Counted from the stretch's first letter, positions 11,626 to 22,449 are shown. The stretch: DNA of 64,000 bases from Mycogone perniciosa (GCA_025331125.1 JAOALB010000176.1:36989-100988); one strand, 5' to 3'. Notes: generated by a model not told the origin, from the sequence alone. Translations and numbers: made by a program.

Positions 11626-12108
11626 TTACAGCAAGGTTAAAGTCAGGTCGCCGTGAATCTTGGCCTTTAACTCGACTTGAATATCCAAGTTCAGATCCAG
11701 TCTCAGCTTTAACGGATTCTTCCCCTCTTCCTTCTTGTTGGATTGCACCTGGCCGCCAGTATGTGGGCCCATCATCTGCTCTTGATTCTGTGGTCTTCGG
11801 ATCACCCCTCTGCCACGCTCGTCAAAGCCGTCGACCTCCGACAGTTGATTCTGGAACTGAGATCGTTTCTTTGGTTCAGTCTGGACCCGAGTCTTCCGGC
11901 GGCCACTGGATCTCCGAGGATCTGGAGGAGGTGGTGTTGCAGGCTCGTCACCGTCATCTCGACCGCCTGAGCTATCATCGCTCAATTCTTCCAGTCTTCC
12001 ATCCTGTGCATCATCATATTCGGGACCGGAATCTTCGTCTTCTTCTGGATCCGCTTTGGGTGGTGGAGGGCCCTTAGTTTTGTCCGATGTCTGCGAAGTT
12101 GTTAACAT
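11626..12108 (-). CDS. Small acidic/Pro-rich protein with LDLNLDI C-terminal motif (paralog A)
   Basis: This single-exon gene of 160 residues starts at the ATG at 12108 (MLTTSQTSDK). The N-terminal two thirds are disordered: a PPPPK run, acidic stretches (DPEEDEDSGPEYDD) and basic RRSSGRRK segments. The last 28 residues switch to an alternating hydrophobic/polar pattern, LRLDLNLDIQVELKAKIHGD followed by LTLTLL. Nearly the same ending occurs in the gene at 13868-14272, so the two are paralogs. The function is unknown. The C-terminal pattern suggests one or two amphipathic beta strands that may self-associate or bind a surface. The gene is expressed away from the membrane-anchored gene at 12734. 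Confidence 0.75.
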   Translation of the reverse strand: MLTTSQTSDKTKGPPPPKADPEEDEDSGPEYDDAQDGRLEELSDDSSGGRDDGDEPATPPPPDPRRSSGRRKTRVQTEPKKRSQFQNQLSEVDGFDERGRGVIRRPQNQEQMMGPHTGGQVQSNKKEEGKNPLKLRLDLNLDIQVELKAKIHGDLTLTLL

Positions 12109-12733
12109 GAGAGTCCTTGGAGGGTATAGGTTGGAACGGAAGTCATCCAACCTTAGAAGCCATATGGGATTCTTTCTGTGTGCTTGCGTTATTCGCTAAT
12201 TAATCGTTGGTACACGACAAGAAGTGAGATATGTTATACTGGAAAGGCCCCGAAATGTCGGTTTTTTGTCACAGATGTAATGAAGATACCATGTATCGGG
12301 CACAGGACATATGTTACAACACTGGCTTTGGGGCTCAGTCCTCGTGGTTGCTGGACCAGGTCCTTTCAGGGTGCTTTGGAGCCCAGTGACGCAATCAAGG
12401 ATTGTCGCATTTGTCTCGATGAGATCAGATGGGCTTCGACGCCAGACTTGGGAAGTCAAGCCAGAGTTACGACCATCGCCACTAACAAGACGGTGATGAC
12501 GAATTGGAGAAATGAACCAGATGGTGACGTGGTAATTGTTGAATCAGGATGTGAGAGGATGTGAGAGGGAAGTTATGAGGTCACCTCGGGGAGACGGTGC
12601 GGATGACTAGAGCATATGGATTCCAGGTCAGGCATGGTCTTAGCTCACACCTACCTCTGCTGGACGATCTCGATGAATGAGAGCTGGGCAGGATGGGGGG
12701 ATGACAATATAACAGCCATCCATAAGAGACGTC
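12109..12733. other. Divergent intergenic region between paralog A and the membrane-anchored gene
   Basis: The 625 bases separate two divergently oriented genes and probably hold both promoters. The short open frame at 12178-12564 has no protein character that I recognise. Confidence 0.5.
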
Positions 12734-13491
12734 ATGTCTATGTCCCTCAATCGTCTAGCAACCTTCATGTTCAACGCGACTGAAAACAGTCCGTACGTGC
12801 TCTCCACCATGGTCATTGGGCTTCTATCGATCGCGGCCATACCTACTGTTACCGGGGTTGGTCAAGCAATTAGTGTACAGAAGAAGCAAAACGCCGCGAA
12901 CAAGGAGAAGGAGAAGTTTCACCTCACCGCAACGTTTGATATTGAGGGGAAAGCACACGAGACAACGTTTTGTGTGCTGAAGAGTGGAAGGGTATGGGTT
13001 ATCCAGAATCACCCTACATTGGCAACATGACTAACAGATGGCTATTGTGATAGCTACTTGTCAATCGTCCTGAAGATATCCAAGTTACAGGACATCAGTT
13101 TTGTGGATACTACTTCACTTATCCGAGTGAAGAGCAGCACCTCGGGTTGGTCAGCACCATCTCAGACGACCCCCCCATGCTCAATTGGGTCTTTGTCAAC
13201 AAGGACACGCATGCAGTGGAGTATGGGGGGCGCAAAGATACCATCAGCCACATCATTGGACCATGGGGCTGGAGTGACGACGAATCTTTCTTGACGCTGG
13301 AAGGCGACCATGAGTCTTTCATAGCCCAGTGTGAGAATGACGGAGATGGGGAGCCACGTTGGTTGGTCTACTGGGATCCCGGACACAAGATGTTGACCGC
13401 AGAGAGCACCGGGCATTGTATGGCTCTGAGATTGCGAAGGAGACGCTTGCTTGGGGTGGAAAGCCGGTATGTAAGTGGGAAGGATGCCTAA
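12734..13491 (+). CDS. Membrane-anchored fungal protein of unknown function
   Basis: Two exons (12734-12991, 13054-13491) join in phase across a 62-base intron to give 231 residues. The N-terminus holds one hydrophobic segment (VLSTMVIGLLSIAAIPTVTG), then a Lys/Glu-rich linker (QKKQNAANKEKEKFHLTATF). The remainder is a globular domain with QVTGHQFCGYYFTYPSEEQH, DDPPMLNWVFVNKDTHAVEY, IGPWGWSDDESFLTLEG and a basic end RLRRRRLLGVESRYV. I recognise the pattern as one seen in uncharacterised ascomycete proteins but know no function. It sits between the two LDLNLDI paralogs and near two DUF3659 genes, which suggests a shared setting. A different frame after 13359 stays open to 13574 but is less protein-like. 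Confidence 0.75.
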
Positions 13492-13867
13492 TGGGTGACG
13501 AGGTGGAACTGGTGGCATGGCATGGCTTGAATAGTCATGGGTGGCTGCGGAGGGCGTGGCGTGAGCATGCCTAATGTATGCATGCAACCTTTGGCACAAG
13601 CATGTCCCAGATACCTCTATGTCGATCAATTATGTCTGGTAGGAAAAACATGAAATCTCATCATGATCTCATCAGCTGAGAGACAAGATGGGTTGTGGAA
13701 AACCTGCTGCATCGACGGGCATGTATATCACCTTCGTGATCCGGGTATCAATTGTCGCATGTCGACAAGCAGGTTGAGCAAGTTTGCACATACTCTGCTG
13801 TTCTGTACTCCCAAGTCTACGCCAGAGTTGAAGTTTCTTTTGTTACTCCCAACGGTCAACTATATCT
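13492..13867. other. Short intergenic region, promoter of paralog B
   Basis: These 376 bases contain no supported gene. They end 5' of the ATG at 13868, preceded by a pyrimidine-rich stretch near 13835-13855. Confidence 0.45.
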
Positions 13868-14272
13868 ATGTCTTCTCCCACGATGGAAAAAGAGCGCACA
13901 TCGGCAGACACTGCTGAGGAACTGTCAATATCCGGCGACGAATCACCAGCGCCACCACCACCACAGCCCCCACGTCGAGCGAGAGAGACGAAGAAAGTGT
14001 CTAGAAGCTCGAGACGTCCTGGCGGGAAGAGTCTTTCCAACTTGCCGTCGGACCAGTTGCCCGTGGCCGGCATCGAGGACACGGCAGAAAGGGCCGTCAG
14101 CGGAGTGACCAACACGCTTGGTAACGTCGCCAACAAGACCATAGAACAGAGTCAAGGCTCGGAGAAGGACAGCAAAAAGGACACCCTGCGACTGCGGCTG
14201 GACCTAAACCTGGATATCGAGATCCAGCTGAAGGCGAAGATCCATGGTGACCTGGAGCTGGCATTGCTGTAA
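13868..14272 (+). CDS. Small protein with LDLNLDI C-terminal motif (paralog B)
   Basis: This intronless gene encodes 134 residues from the ATG at 13868 (MSSPTMEKERTSADTAEELS). Like paralog A it has an acidic/Ser start, a poly-Pro segment (PAPPPPQPPRR) and a basic linker (KKVSRSSRRPGGK). A middle segment, IEDTAERAVSGVTNTLGNVA, is predicted helical and is not obvious in paralog A. The C-terminus LRLDLNLDIEIQLKAKIHGD plus LELALL matches paralog A at most positions, including the KAKIHGDL core. The gene lies downstream of, and in the same direction as, the membrane-anchored gene. Function is unknown. Confidence 0.8.
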   Translation: MSSPTMEKERTSADTAEELSISGDESPAPPPPQPPRRARETKKVSRSSRRPGGKSLSNLPSDQLPVAGIEDTAERAVSGVTNTLGNVANKTIEQSQGSEKDSKKDTLRLRLDLNLDIEIQLKAKIHGDLELALL

Positions 14273-15201
14273 GTGGCACCCCTCCCTCTGTTCATCTTCA
14301 TTTGTTTTCTTCGCTTTATCCCTCACAGTTGTAATATACCTATTCTTCCAAATGAAATGTATCTCACATGCGGCGGTGACGCATCTTTCTCTAGGACGGG
14401 CTAGAGCGAGACGTTTTTTGAACAGGGCCAATTGGCTAATTGTGCACATTTCAATCAACCAGGAACTAACGAAAGGCGTTCGCCTTTCCATTATTCTACG
14501 TCAGTTTGACGACGGTGGAATGAGTTGGTGTTGGTTCTTTCATCCTAGGTTAGAATGCGATGGGAACACAACAGCAATGATGTAAACCAATTATTTCATT
14601 GTGGTGTCATGTCATGGCCATTATAGCTGTCACGCCTGTCCTTGTACTAAGGAGTGAGGACACATGTGATACAATCCACGTGAAGAGCGGTCATGTTTTC
14701 TCTATTTTCCTGCGTTTAACACGGAGGAGGCCCCGTCAAACTTTCTTAGACCAACGCCACATCCTGTCCTCACGTTGTAAGCCTTTGTACAAAGTACGAA
14801 GTATGCACGCAATAGGTCTTGCGGCTACCTAAATAGATATATCACTCCGGTTCAGGAACAAATGCCGAGCGGGAGAAATGCTCCGAGAATACAGATCCCT
14901 CAGTTTCCACCACACCTTAATGATAGGATCCCTGTTTATTAAGATACTGTGCAATTTTGTGGCTGAGGATCTTGTGAGTTGGAGAAAAGGGTCAATCCAT
15001 GCGTGGCGCAAAACATTCTGGCCGCTTATGCTGCGCATGATGGGGACGGGTTGCCAAAATATCTACATATTTACTTGATGCAGATAATGTGTTAAAAGCG
15101 ATAGACAGTTCGGCTCTGTTTCTCATCGTTGTCGTAGAAGACACAACATGACTCACAGATTCGCAGCAGCTTAGCATTTCTTCTAAAATACCAACCCTGC
15201 A
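14273..15201. other. Intergenic region, no supported gene
   Basis: Open frames are short and without recognisable protein features. TACAAAGTACGAAGTA occurs near 14790. The 3' part should hold the promoter of the DUF3659 gene at 15202. Confidence 0.4.
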
Positions 15202-15879
15202 ATGGTACCGCATTCATCATCTCCCGAGGAAGCACATTCACCGGAGCAAGACAACATACTACCAGAGCAGCCCAAACAGAGAATCATACTACCACGATCA
15301 GATAAATCAGAGGAACCTCAGCGGAGTGGTCACCCCGAAATCGTGATTCCCAAAATAAAATCTCTTGTGCCTGAAGAATTGCTGTCAAGTCGTGCGCGAG
15401 GTCTTGTCGGCAAGTTTGTGGATGAATTTGGCAATGTCCTAGACTGGGACGGAACTGTTCTCGGCTCTGTTGAAGGCGATCTGCCATCCATGGTTGGACG
15501 GCCTGTATCTGAGTCTGGAGAAATCTTGGACAGCTCTGGCGAAGTAGCGGGTTGGGTGTCAGAAAACCATGCGAATCCTCCACTAAAGGATCTCCAAGGC
15601 GGCCTGAAGGTGGATGAATCCGGAACCATTTACAACAAAGAAGGCATTGTCATCGGCAAGATTCATGATCCTTCATTCTATGCGAGTGAAGGCTCTAGCT
15701 GGACTGCTGCTAAGCAAAAGAAAACGGGTATATCAACGTCGCCGGGAAATTCTGATGACACAGCCAAACAGTCGCCAGCGAAACCAAGCCCATCTGAAGT
15801 CTATCTGGATATCAAGTCAACGCATGATGGCATTCAATTGATCATCAAGATACCTACTGTTCTCTCGAGAGAGAAATAA
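15202..15879 (+). CDS. Small DUF3659 repeat protein
   Basis: This single exon of 225 residues starts at the ATG at 15202. After an acidic, charged N-terminus come three units of the DUF3659 type: KFVDEFGNVLDWDGTVLGSV, RPVSESGEILDSSGEVAGWV and LKVDESGTIYNKEGIVIGKI. Each has the pattern G-[NED]-x-[LY]-x4-G-x-[VI]-x-G. A Ser/Lys linker leads to the end VYLDIKSTHDGIQLIIKIP, again an alternating hydrophobic strand, reminiscent of but not clearly homologous to the LDLNLDI ending. It lies 870 bases upstream of the large DUF3659 gene in the same direction and is probably a relative arising by local duplication. Function unknown. Confidence 0.8.
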   Translation: MVPHSSSPEEAHSPEQDNILPEQPKQRIILPRSDKSEEPQRSGHPEIVIPKIKSLVPEELLSSRARGLVGKFVDEFGNVLDWDGTVLGSVEGDLPSMVGRPVSESGEILDSSGEVAGWVSENHANPPLKDLQGGLKVDESGTIYNKEGIVIGKIHDPSFYASEGSSWTAAKQKKTGISTSPGNSDDTAKQSPAKPSPSEVYLDIKSTHDGIQLIIKIPTVLSREK

Positions 15880-16746
15880 ATAATCTTGGAAGTAAAAAGT
15901 GTAGTTTGGTTTGAAGGAAGCAAGCCAAGCCACAGTTGGCGTGGACTTCAGGCTAGTTGCAGGTTTAACCAATGAATCCCTGCTGAAGCAATCTATCCCA
16001 GAACCTACGTCGCGCCCCGGACTTCAGCTGTGAGAATGTGCGTCAATGTACCAAGCTAATATCCTGTTTCATAAGATCAATAATTTTCACGGTGTTCTTG
16101 AGTGGTGGCGCCAGCCTAGTCGGATAGCCTGTCTGCCATGTAGACTTTGCTGGCCATCAGAAACCTGCTGATAGATTAACTGAGCTAGTGTCATGCTTTA
16201 AACGAATCCGACACCCAAAACCCACATCCGTGACTTGTTAAGAAGCAAGAGACTCAGTGTCGAGTTGTCAAAGCAGCCCTCCTCCCATAAGCCCCATTCG
16301 TCATAGCATAGGTTGTTCAGCTTGAGAGTCCCTGACCGAGATCGTCATGATTCAACTGTCACAAGTCATTCTGAAAAAAGAAGGATAGGACCTCATGAAA
16401 CAAGAATTTCCACAATATAGATGCTTTCGGAAGCGTGGTTATGACCCAGCTACGTCATATCAGCTTGATGGTTGCATCCCTATGCAAGTCATGGGTTCTC
16501 ACCATGACGCTCCAATGGCATCTAGTGCAAGTAATGTTGTGGCAAAGGTAGGTATCAGAAAATTAGTGCTAATTTACCTGACTGTACCTTGCTGTGCAGA
16601 GAGAGAAACCAGATTTTGGTCCTCTCACTTGGTGCATATAATAGAAGTGTGAGCAGTATTTTTACTACAATTATCTAGAGAAACCTTCATGAAACTAACC
16701 GAAGAAGCATTGGCACAGACAGAAAATTCGATACTCGTGTTAAACC
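15880..16746. other. Intergenic region upstream of the LEA-like gene
   Basis: No gene is supported. An ATG-started frame of 85 codons at 16395-16652 includes a possible intron donor near 16550, but nothing links it to a family. Confidence 0.4.
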
Positions 16747-19700
16747 ATGCCTTTGACAAAGCCGTTATCCATACCTGGGGGCTGGGGGAAGGAGAGTCCC
16801 ACTGTCGAAGAAAGGAATCCTAGTAAGTCCAGTACAAGTTCTATCATGTTATAGAACTAACGGTAATGTAATTTAGTGGAATCTCAATCTGTTCCTCGAA
16901 CTATTGCTGGTGTCGTTGGTGATTCCGGAGATATTTTTGATTCAACCGGCAAAGTAATTGGGAAGATTTCAGATGTCACGGATCCCCATGATCTTGCAGG
17001 GAACACTGTTAGCGCAACTGGTGACATTATGGACTCTTTGGGCCATGTTCTCGGTAAAGCCAACCTTGATGAAGAGTACGATGGCGAGTATACTACTCAA
17101 TCAGTCCGCAATGGCAAGAAATCCAATGGGGGATGGAACTTGCTTGGTAAAACAAAGTCAGCGTACAAAGCTGTCAACGATCTGCAAGGTCCTATCTCAA
17201 AAGGTCTGAATCTCGTTAGCGAGTTACAGAAACAGAAAGAAGGTGAGGGAGCCTTCGACAAAGGTTCCAGTGAGCATGAGCATGAGCATGAGGGAGGTCA
17301 ATCCCAGCAACAAGTACAAAAACAGGACTCGGAGAAGGTGGAGACAGAAGAGCAGGAGCAATCCGTTGACGAAAAAACTGGAAAAGAGGATGACAGCCTA
17401 ATCGAAGGCAAACAGAAAGAGGAAAAGCGATTGGAGGATGCGCAGAAGACTCCAGGCAAGTCAGAAGTCGAACAAAGTGTTCCCGAGGGTGACGACAAAC
17501 AAACAACCCTTGGCAAGATGGACGAAGAAAATGCCAAAGACGATGTGTTGAAGAGCCCGGGCGACTCGAAAGTTGACGCAAGGGACTTGGAGCCCAAAGA
17601 TGTCGAGCCCGAGGACGCCAAGCTGAAAGAAGTCGAGCCTAGGGCTATTGAGCCCGAGGAGACCAAGCCAGGGGAAATTGACCTGAAAGAGGTCGAGCCT
17701 GAGGAGGTCGAACCTAAGGCCATTGAGCCTGGGGACGTCACGTCTACAGAAAGTGGGGTGAGGGAGGCTGAACCAAAGGACCTCGAACCCAAGGACGCTG
17801 AACTGAAAGACATCGAGCCTAAGAACGTCGAGTCCGAGGAGGTGGAACCCAAGGCTATCGAGTCTGGGGATGTCACGTCTACTGAAAGTGGGATGAAGGA
17901 GACTGAAGCAAAAGACCTCGAAGCAAAGGATGTCGAGCCCAAGAATATCGAGCCTAAGGATGTCGAGCCTACGGAAGGCGGAGTGAAGGAGGCTAAAGCA
18001 AAGGACCTCGAAGCAAAGGATGTCGAACCCGAAGCTAGGCCCGAGCCCAAGGACGTTGAGCTGAAAGATGTCGAGTCTAAGAACGTCGAGTCCGAGGAGG
18101 TGGAACCCAAAGCTATCGAGCCCGGGGATGTTACGTCTACTGAAAGTGGGATGAAGGAGGCTGAAGCAAAGGACCTCGAAGCAAAGGATGTTGAGCCCAA
18201 GGATGTCGAGCCTACGGAAGGTGGAGTGAAGGAGGCTAAAGCAAAGGATCTCGAACCAAAAGACCTCGGACCAAAGGACGTCGAGCCGAGTGGTTTCAAA
18301 TCTGAGGAGCTTGAGCCAAAGGCAGTCGAAACAGAGGCTGAACCCAAAGAAATCGAGCCCAAGGATGTCAAAGCTAAAGAGACCGAAGAAAAGGAGATCG
18401 AGCCAAAGGACATTGAACCCGAGGATGTCGAATCCATAGATGTGGAATCTAGGGATATCGAGGCCAAGGCCGTCGATTCATCCCGACAAGACGAAACCCT
18501 ACGTGATCTTCCCAAGGATATTCCAAGTCCTAGAGCAACAGAGGAGGAGCCTATGAAGACGGTTGAAAGCCCAGAGGCAAAAGACCCCTTTGAGAAAGAC
18601 ACAGGCGACATCACAAGTGTAGGAGAAACGACAGACGATCCGCAACAACAAAAGGAACAAGAAAAGCCGATGGACTACTCCGTGCTCAAAGGGACTAGGG
18701 TCAATAAGGCTGGAAACCTCGTCAACAAGAATGGAGATGTGATTGGTCGCCTGATTGAAGGTGACCCCAAGCAGCTGCTTGGCAAGAGAGCAGATGAGGA
18801 GGGGAATATTTGGAACGATGCAGGCAAAATCATGGGCAGGGGTGAACCGCTGCCGGATTCAGAACGAGAAGATCTGAAAGAATTCGCACCCTTCGAAAAT
18901 TTCCCAGATGCTGTCGTAGAGGCTGATGGTCGAGTTCTCTCCAATGGCGAGCAAGTCGGCATTGTTGTTGAGGGAGACCCAAAGCGCCTTAAGGGGAGCC
19001 GCGTTGACGAAGATGGTGACGTCTTGGATCGACGAGGCAATGTCGTTGGAAAGGCAGAGCCCTGGAACGAGCCCGAAGCTGAGCCAGAGCCCGAGATTGA
19101 CAGGTCTATCCTGGCTGGCAAGAGGGTCAACAAGGCTGGAAACGTGGTGGATTCGTCCGGAACCATCTTTGGCAGAATTATTGAAGGCAATGTCAGTGCC
19201 CTTGCTGGGCGTATGTGCGACAAAGACGGCAACGTTCGAAGCGAAGCTGGAGATATCATTGGCAAGGCTGAGGTTATCCCCGAGGGCGAGCGTGAGGGTT
19301 TGCGCGAGGGGCCTTTCGCTGAGCTTTTCGGATGTACTGTGGCAAAAGATGGCAAAATTGTCACCCCTTCTGGTGATGTGGTGGGAAGGCTTGTTACTGG
19401 CGATCCAAAACTTCTTTTTGGTCGCCCTGTCGACGCAGATGGAGATATCGTGGATCGAAATGGCAATGTCCTGGCCAAGGCAGAGCGTTGGGAGGAACCT
19501 GAGGTTGAGAAGAAGATCAATCCGTTGGCTGGCCGCAAAGTGAATCGCGAGGGAAATGTTTTGGATGAAGATGGTAACATTGTTGGAAAGCTGGTCAGTG
19601 GGGACATTACCATATGCTCGGGCAAGGAGGTTGATGAAGATGGCGACGTGATCAACTCCAAGGGTAACACCATTGGGCACGTCGCGCTTCTCGAGGATAT

Positions 19701-20510
19701 CCCTCCTGAGGAAACCGAGTCCGCGGAAGACAAGGAGAAGCGCGAGGAAGCTGAAAGAGACAGGAAGCTGGCTGGGCAGCTTGCAGCGTGCATTGGGCAG
19801 GCCCTTGACAAGATCCGCCCGATTTGCAAGCTGATCACAGATAAGATTGATGTAGCAGAAAGAACGCCGAAGGAGGAGCTTGATGAGGAGCAGCTTGTGC
19901 GAGAGGTAAAGCCGCTTATCGAAGAGGGCGGCAAGATCTTGGCCGAGACTAATGGCGCGATCCGTGGACTTGATCCGGACGGTCGAATCCAGCGAAACGC
20001 AAAGCACAAGACTGGGTCTAAGGAGGCGACCCCGGAAGAGCATCATCTCGCCGACGTGATCAAAGAGGTAAGGACTAACTGCTACACCACGAGCGTCTGT
20101 TACTTTGGAGTATTGTAAGCTGACAAGGCGCAACCAAATAGCTCACTGGCACTGTGACGCAGACAATCGACAACGCAAAGAGAAAGATTGAGGGCATGCC
20201 TCATGTGAAGAAAGAGCTTAATCCTCTATGGGGACTTCTGTCAGAGCCTCTATTCCAGATCATCGCAGCCGTTGGGCTCTTGCTCACTGGTGTGCTTGGC
20301 CTTGTTGGAAAACTGGTAAGCAGTCCTACTCATCCTGTTTCTTATTAGAATGAAGAGTTATATACTGACACCACACAGCTCAGCGGCCTGGGCCTCGGTG
20401 GACTGGTGGATAATCTCCTTGGTACACTCGGCCTGACCAAAATCTTGGGCAGCTTGGGTCTCGGAAGCGCGATTGACGCTCTGACTGGCAAGGACAAAAA
20501 GAAGAAGTGA
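16747..20510 (+). CDS. Large LEA-like protein with 12 DUF3659 repeats and acidic EPKD repeats
   Basis: Four exons (16747-16822, 16877-20067, 20142-20315, 20379-20510) join in phase to 1190 residues. The start ATG at 16747 lies in a short first exon; the second ATG codon is created by splicing (A|TG). Two DUF3659 units come first (VVGDSGDIFDSTGKVIGKI, TVSATGDIMDSLGHVLGKA). About 450 residues of Glu/Lys/Asp repeats follow, based on EPKDVEPK-like pentads and longer GDVTSTESG blocks. Then come ten more DUF3659 units in alternating pairs (KRVNKAGNVVDSSGTIFGRI and SRVDEDGDVLDRRGNVVGKA types). The C-terminus has a helical region and then hydrophobic Gly/Leu segments (IIAAVGLLLTGVLGLVGKL, LGGLVDNLLGTLGLTKILG) and a KDKKKK tail. 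Fungal relatives are called LEA-domain proteins. A role in desiccation or stress tolerance is inference; the C-terminus suggests membrane or surface association. Confidence 0.85.
17578..18480 (+). repeat. Acidic coding repeats within the LEA-like gene
   Basis: Codons for five-to-six-residue units such as [EK]-x-K-D-[VIL]-E-P are repeated many times. A longer unit of roughly 75-80 residues, running from SEEVEPKAIE through GDVTSTESGMKE to TEGGVKEAKAKDLEAKD, occurs twice almost unchanged (about 17830-18020 and 18080-18260) and partly a third time (from 17700). Such repeats are prone to length change. They also leave the opposite strand open over 438 codons, which should not be taken as a gene. 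Confidence 0.8.
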
Positions 20511-21004
20511 TTGATAATGCGTCTGAGTGAATCTGTAACTCTGTATCTATGTTGTAGCTCGTTGGTCTTGATGAATGCTGTATCCACCAATATTTCTTTC
20601 CTTGGCCGCCTATATCGCAATCAGATACTATTTTCGAGAGTGTTATACTATTACTATCTACACCCATGGCTTTAGAGTGAGGGAATTTGCCTCTGACTAG
20701 GTCCCCAATAAGCGCACAGTTATATCAGGGCTGTGCTTCGCAAGCGTTCGAACTAAAATAATATACTACTCGTCATAGAGCATACAAACAGGATCATAGT
20801 GCGGAGGATCGCATGAACCTCGTAAATCGTCAAATCGTACTCCGTATCTCGAATTGCATTGCAGTAGCGCACACTGCAGTGGCGTTTATCCACAGATCAA
20901 GATTCCACTCCACCTTCATAGCCTCAGCATCGTTACGACTATATTTCCTAACGACTCCCCATGCAAATTCCTACCCAACCTCAAAGCTAATCCGACATCT
21001 CAAC
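20511..21004. other. Intergenic region between LEA-like and DJ-1-like genes
   Basis: The 494 bases hold the 3' end of the LEA-like transcript and the promoter of the DJ-1-like gene. One TACTCCGTA word is at about 20838. No gene is seen. Confidence 0.45.
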
Positions 21005-22035
21005 ATGGCGAAAGTGGTCTTTTTGATGGCCGATTATGGCCACGAGCCCTCAGGTACGGACCCCACTGCATTGCATCATTATATGATCTCATGCCCATTT
21101 GTATTTAGAGACGGCGGTTCCCTATGCAGCCTTCAAGGCCGCTGGCTTTGACGTCAGATTTGCAACCGAGACGGGGGTATCTCCCCGGTGTGATTCCAAA
21201 TTGCTCGAGGGCATCACACAGGTTATTCTTGTACGATCAGCGATCAAACCCCCGAGGCGCTTGTCAGCGGCGCGCTGAGGACGCTCGTTTCTAATCCAGA
21301 CAATAGGGTGCAAAGCGCTCCGTAGTGAGGCAGTACGAAACGATGATTACATCGGATGAGTGGCAGCACCCACTGGTGTGGTCCGAACCAAACTTCAATC
21401 TTGACACATTTGATGTTGTTTTCCTTCCAGGTGGCCATGACAAGGCAGTCAGACAAGTGATTGACTCCGAGAAGGTCCATAGTCTGCTCGTGGACTTCTT
21501 TCCAAAGACCAAAAAGCCTGGCAAGAAAGCTGTCGGAGCTGTATGCCATGGCCCCATGGTTCTCGCCAATTCCAAGGGTCCTAATGGTAAGAGTGTCATT
21601 CATGACTGTGTGACGACGGCCCTACCGGCCCGGTTTGAGCAGGTGGCTTTTTGGGGAACTCGGATCTTCCTGGGGGATTATTACAAAACGTATGGAGCCG
21701 GAAGTGAGGATGTTGAAGACGCCGTAAGTCCTGCAAATCCCCACCTTTTCTCTTATAATGCCAAGCAGCCCCTAATCACATGTGAGCCAATAGGTGCGAA
21801 AAGCACTGGCACATCCTTCGCAGTTCAAGAACAGCTTGGTCCCAACTCCGTAAGTTCAGGAGCACTCAATGCGTTGCATATTGTTTTCAAGCTAATTTCT
21901 CTTCACAGTTTCGTGGTTGAAGACAAAAACTTCAACTACATCACTGCCCGATTTCCAGGCGATATAGAGCTTCTGTCCGAGAAGTTGGTTAGCCTAGTAC
22001 GCAGCATCGGTGCCCAAGAAGTTGGGACAGACTGA
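21005..22035 (+). CDS. DJ-1/PfpI family protein (Hsp31-like)
   Basis: Five exons (21005-21053, 21109-21230, 21307-21723, 21794-21849, 21909-22035) join in phase to 256 residues. The fold markers are the start AKVVFLMADYGHEPSET with the conserved Glu17, FDVVFLPGGHDKAV, and the nucleophile elbow AVCHGPMVL with Cys137 next to His. FEQVAFWGTRIFLGDYYKTYGAG and the late FVVEDKNFNYITARFPGDI are typical of fungal Hsp31-class proteins. Members act as glutathione-independent glyoxalase III, removing methylglyoxal, or as chaperones under oxidative and stationary-phase stress. All key residues are present and the length is normal, so the gene appears functional. Intron 2 uses a GTACGA donor. Confidence 0.88.
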
Positions 22036-22449
22036 GAGAAATCCGCCTGACATCTGATGGCTCAAATTGGTTATCTGCATTGTTTTTAAGGCTACTGGTA
22101 CGGTTTGTGCCTGCCTATATTTTTTCATCCATCCATCCATTTAGTTATCAACCTTTTTGTGTCTCGCCATCGCCCGCCTTAGTTGTACGTTATGATTCAG
22201 GATATGAATGCCTGTTATATCTATCAACCAAGTCTGTTAAATACTATGAATTGGTATCGAAATAGTCTAATGCTAAAGGCACAGTTGAACAGAAAAAACC
22301 TTTCCCTCCCTTCCCCTACCGATTGTTCCCTTTCCTCGCTGGTGTCGTGGTCAATTGCCCACTTCTTGCGTCTTATATCACCCAAAGTCCACTTTCTGTC
22401 TCCAAAACGCCAATCTGTCATTATTTCCTAGTCACCATTGAAAGTCTGG
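22036..22449. other. Intergenic region
   Basis: No gene is supported between the DJ-1-like gene and the carrier pseudogene. The sequence is T-rich around 22120-22160. Confidence 0.4.

Noticed and set aside
12178..12564. 128-codon plus-strand frame between divergent genes
   Set aside because: The codons look random and it lies in a likely bidirectional promoter region.
16395..16652. ATG-started 85-codon frame between the DUF3659 genes
   Set aside because: It has no recognisable family, and its possible splice site leads nowhere clear.
17298..18614. 438-codon open frame on the minus strand (Ser/Gly-rich)
   Set aside because: It is the antisense of the Glu/Lys/Asp repeat of the LEA-like gene, whose plus-strand frame has clear domains and splice sites. 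The openness follows from repeated codons.
18675..20133. Two further minus-strand frames of 444 and 424 codons
   Set aside because: They overlap the DUF3659 repeats of the same gene in antisense and show only mirrored repetition, no family features.
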